This document shows positions 63,707-64,000 of a stretch of DNA of 64,000 bases, one piece after another. The notes below the pieces were generated by a model that had not been told where the DNA came from, ran no database searches, and saw only the letters and a program-made list of their open reading frames with translations. The DNA comes from Sulfitobacter brevis (GTDB taxonomy: Bacteria > Pseudomonadota > Alphaproteobacteria > Rhodobacterales > Rhodobacteraceae): assembly GCF_900112755.1 (NCBI RefSeq), contig NZ_FOMW01000001.1, positions 310,001 through 374,000 of the forward strand, read 5' to 3'. The stretch's first letter is position 1. Every line of letters starts with the position of its first letter. A program made the position numbers and the translations under genes.

Positions 63707-63740
63707 GGGGCGGTGCATTATGCGCCGCCCCTTCTTATTT
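63707..63740 (+). terminator. Rho-independent terminator after the binding-protein gene
   Basis: GGGGCGGTGCA (63707-63717) pairs with TGCGCCGCCCC (63721-63731), 11 bp with one G-T wobble, and a TTA loop, followed by TTCTTATTT. It ends the binding-protein transcript and indicates the gene is not followed by its permease genes. Confidence 0.85.
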
Positions 63741-63756
63741 CTGCTGGAATTTCATC

Positions 63757-64000
63757 GTGACCGCATCCCTCTCTGACCGTCTGAGCGCCTATGCCGCTGT
63801 AGCTGCCGACCATGGCCTTGATGCCATCGCTCTGGTGCCCGGCCCGAACTTTACCCGCGCGCTTGGCCATTCCTTCATGAGCCACGAGCGCCCCTTTGTG
63901 CTGGTGATCCCTGCCCGTGGCCCTGCTGCCGCGCTGGTGCCCAATCTGGAACTGCAAAGCTGGGATCTGGTCGGGTTTGACGGCGCAATCTTCGACTGGC
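63757..64000 (+). CDS. M24-family metallopeptidase N-terminal domain (3' partial)
   Basis: The first 81 residues of a gene that runs off the window. It begins at GTG 63757 with VTASLSDRLSAYAAVAADHG and contains VPGPNFTRALGHSFMSHERP and PARGPAAALVPNLEL. This is the creatinase-like N-terminal domain of Xaa-Pro peptidases, whose metal-binding pita-bread domain would lie beyond the edge. Its position after a dipeptide-binding protein fits peptide use, but a terminator separates the two genes. Confidence 0.75.
   Translation, partial: MTASLSDRLSAYAAVAADHGLDAIALVPGPNFTRALGHSFMSHERPFVLVIPARGPAAALVPNLELQSWDLVGFDGAIFDW

Overview
The window looks like a chromosomal segment of a marine Rhodobacteraceae (Roseobacter-group) alphaproteobacterium. 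The DNA is GC-rich and the genes are tightly packed, often overlapping as ATGA or TGATG. Family markers point the same way: an aa3-oxidase subunit IV microprotein, a DmdC-like acyl-CoA dehydrogenase, a cyanide-insensitive bd oxidase with a DUF2474 peptide, a fused MoeA and a Sua5-type TsaC. No rRNA, tRNA, insertion sequence, prophage or CRISPR array is visible. Taxonomy is inferred from gene content only.

Layout. 1-5.8 kb: an oligopeptide-type ABC importer (fused ATPase cut by the window edge, binding protein, two permeases), ended by two strong hairpins. 5.9-9.3 kb: a Tat-exported metallo-beta-lactamase-fold protein and a large MscS channel. 9.5-15.5 kb: a six-gene operon in which every junction overlaps, with four GT-B glycosyltransferases, a histidine phosphatase and a polysaccharide-deacetylase-like protein; its product is unknown. 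15.5-19.6 kb: molybdenum-cofactor genes (mobA-mobB-moeA fusion, fdhD). 19.7-22.1 kb: AzlCD exporter, a lipoprotein, the oxidase microprotein and a small hypothetical. 22.1-26.5 kb: an MBL hydrolase and acyl-CoA dehydrogenase, tsaC and an AlgH protein. 26.6-34.4 kb: a DsbD-N-like protein, an RND pump and its adaptor, moaB, a LysE exporter and a uracil-DNA glycosylase. 34.5-39.7 kb: pyrB, three small membrane-protein genes, a dihydroorotase homologue that has lost its metal ligands, plsY and two hypotheticals. 39.7-47.2 kb: gshA, rsmE/ubiA back to back, an OmpA-like protein with a coiled-coil partner, moaE/moaD and pgsA. 47.3-55.6 kb: uvrC, a pteridine-reductase-like SDR, a Ca/Na antiporter, a zinc-ribbon peptide, an S49 peptidase, an ABC-2 exporter, a CoxG-like protein and a quinone oxidoreductase. 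55.7-61.6 kb: cioAB, a two-component system and a divergent HtrA protease. 61.6-64 kb: three hairpins, an orphan dipeptide-binding protein and the start of an M24 peptidase.

Several genes for one pathway are scattered. Molybdenum-cofactor genes sit in four places, and respiratory-chain accessories in two. The points most worth checking are the apparent pseudo-dihydroorotase near pyrB, the glycosyltransferase operon, the two-domain MoeA, an FdhD with one cysteine of its CxxC motif and a family-4-like uracil glycosylase lacking most iron-sulfur cysteines.
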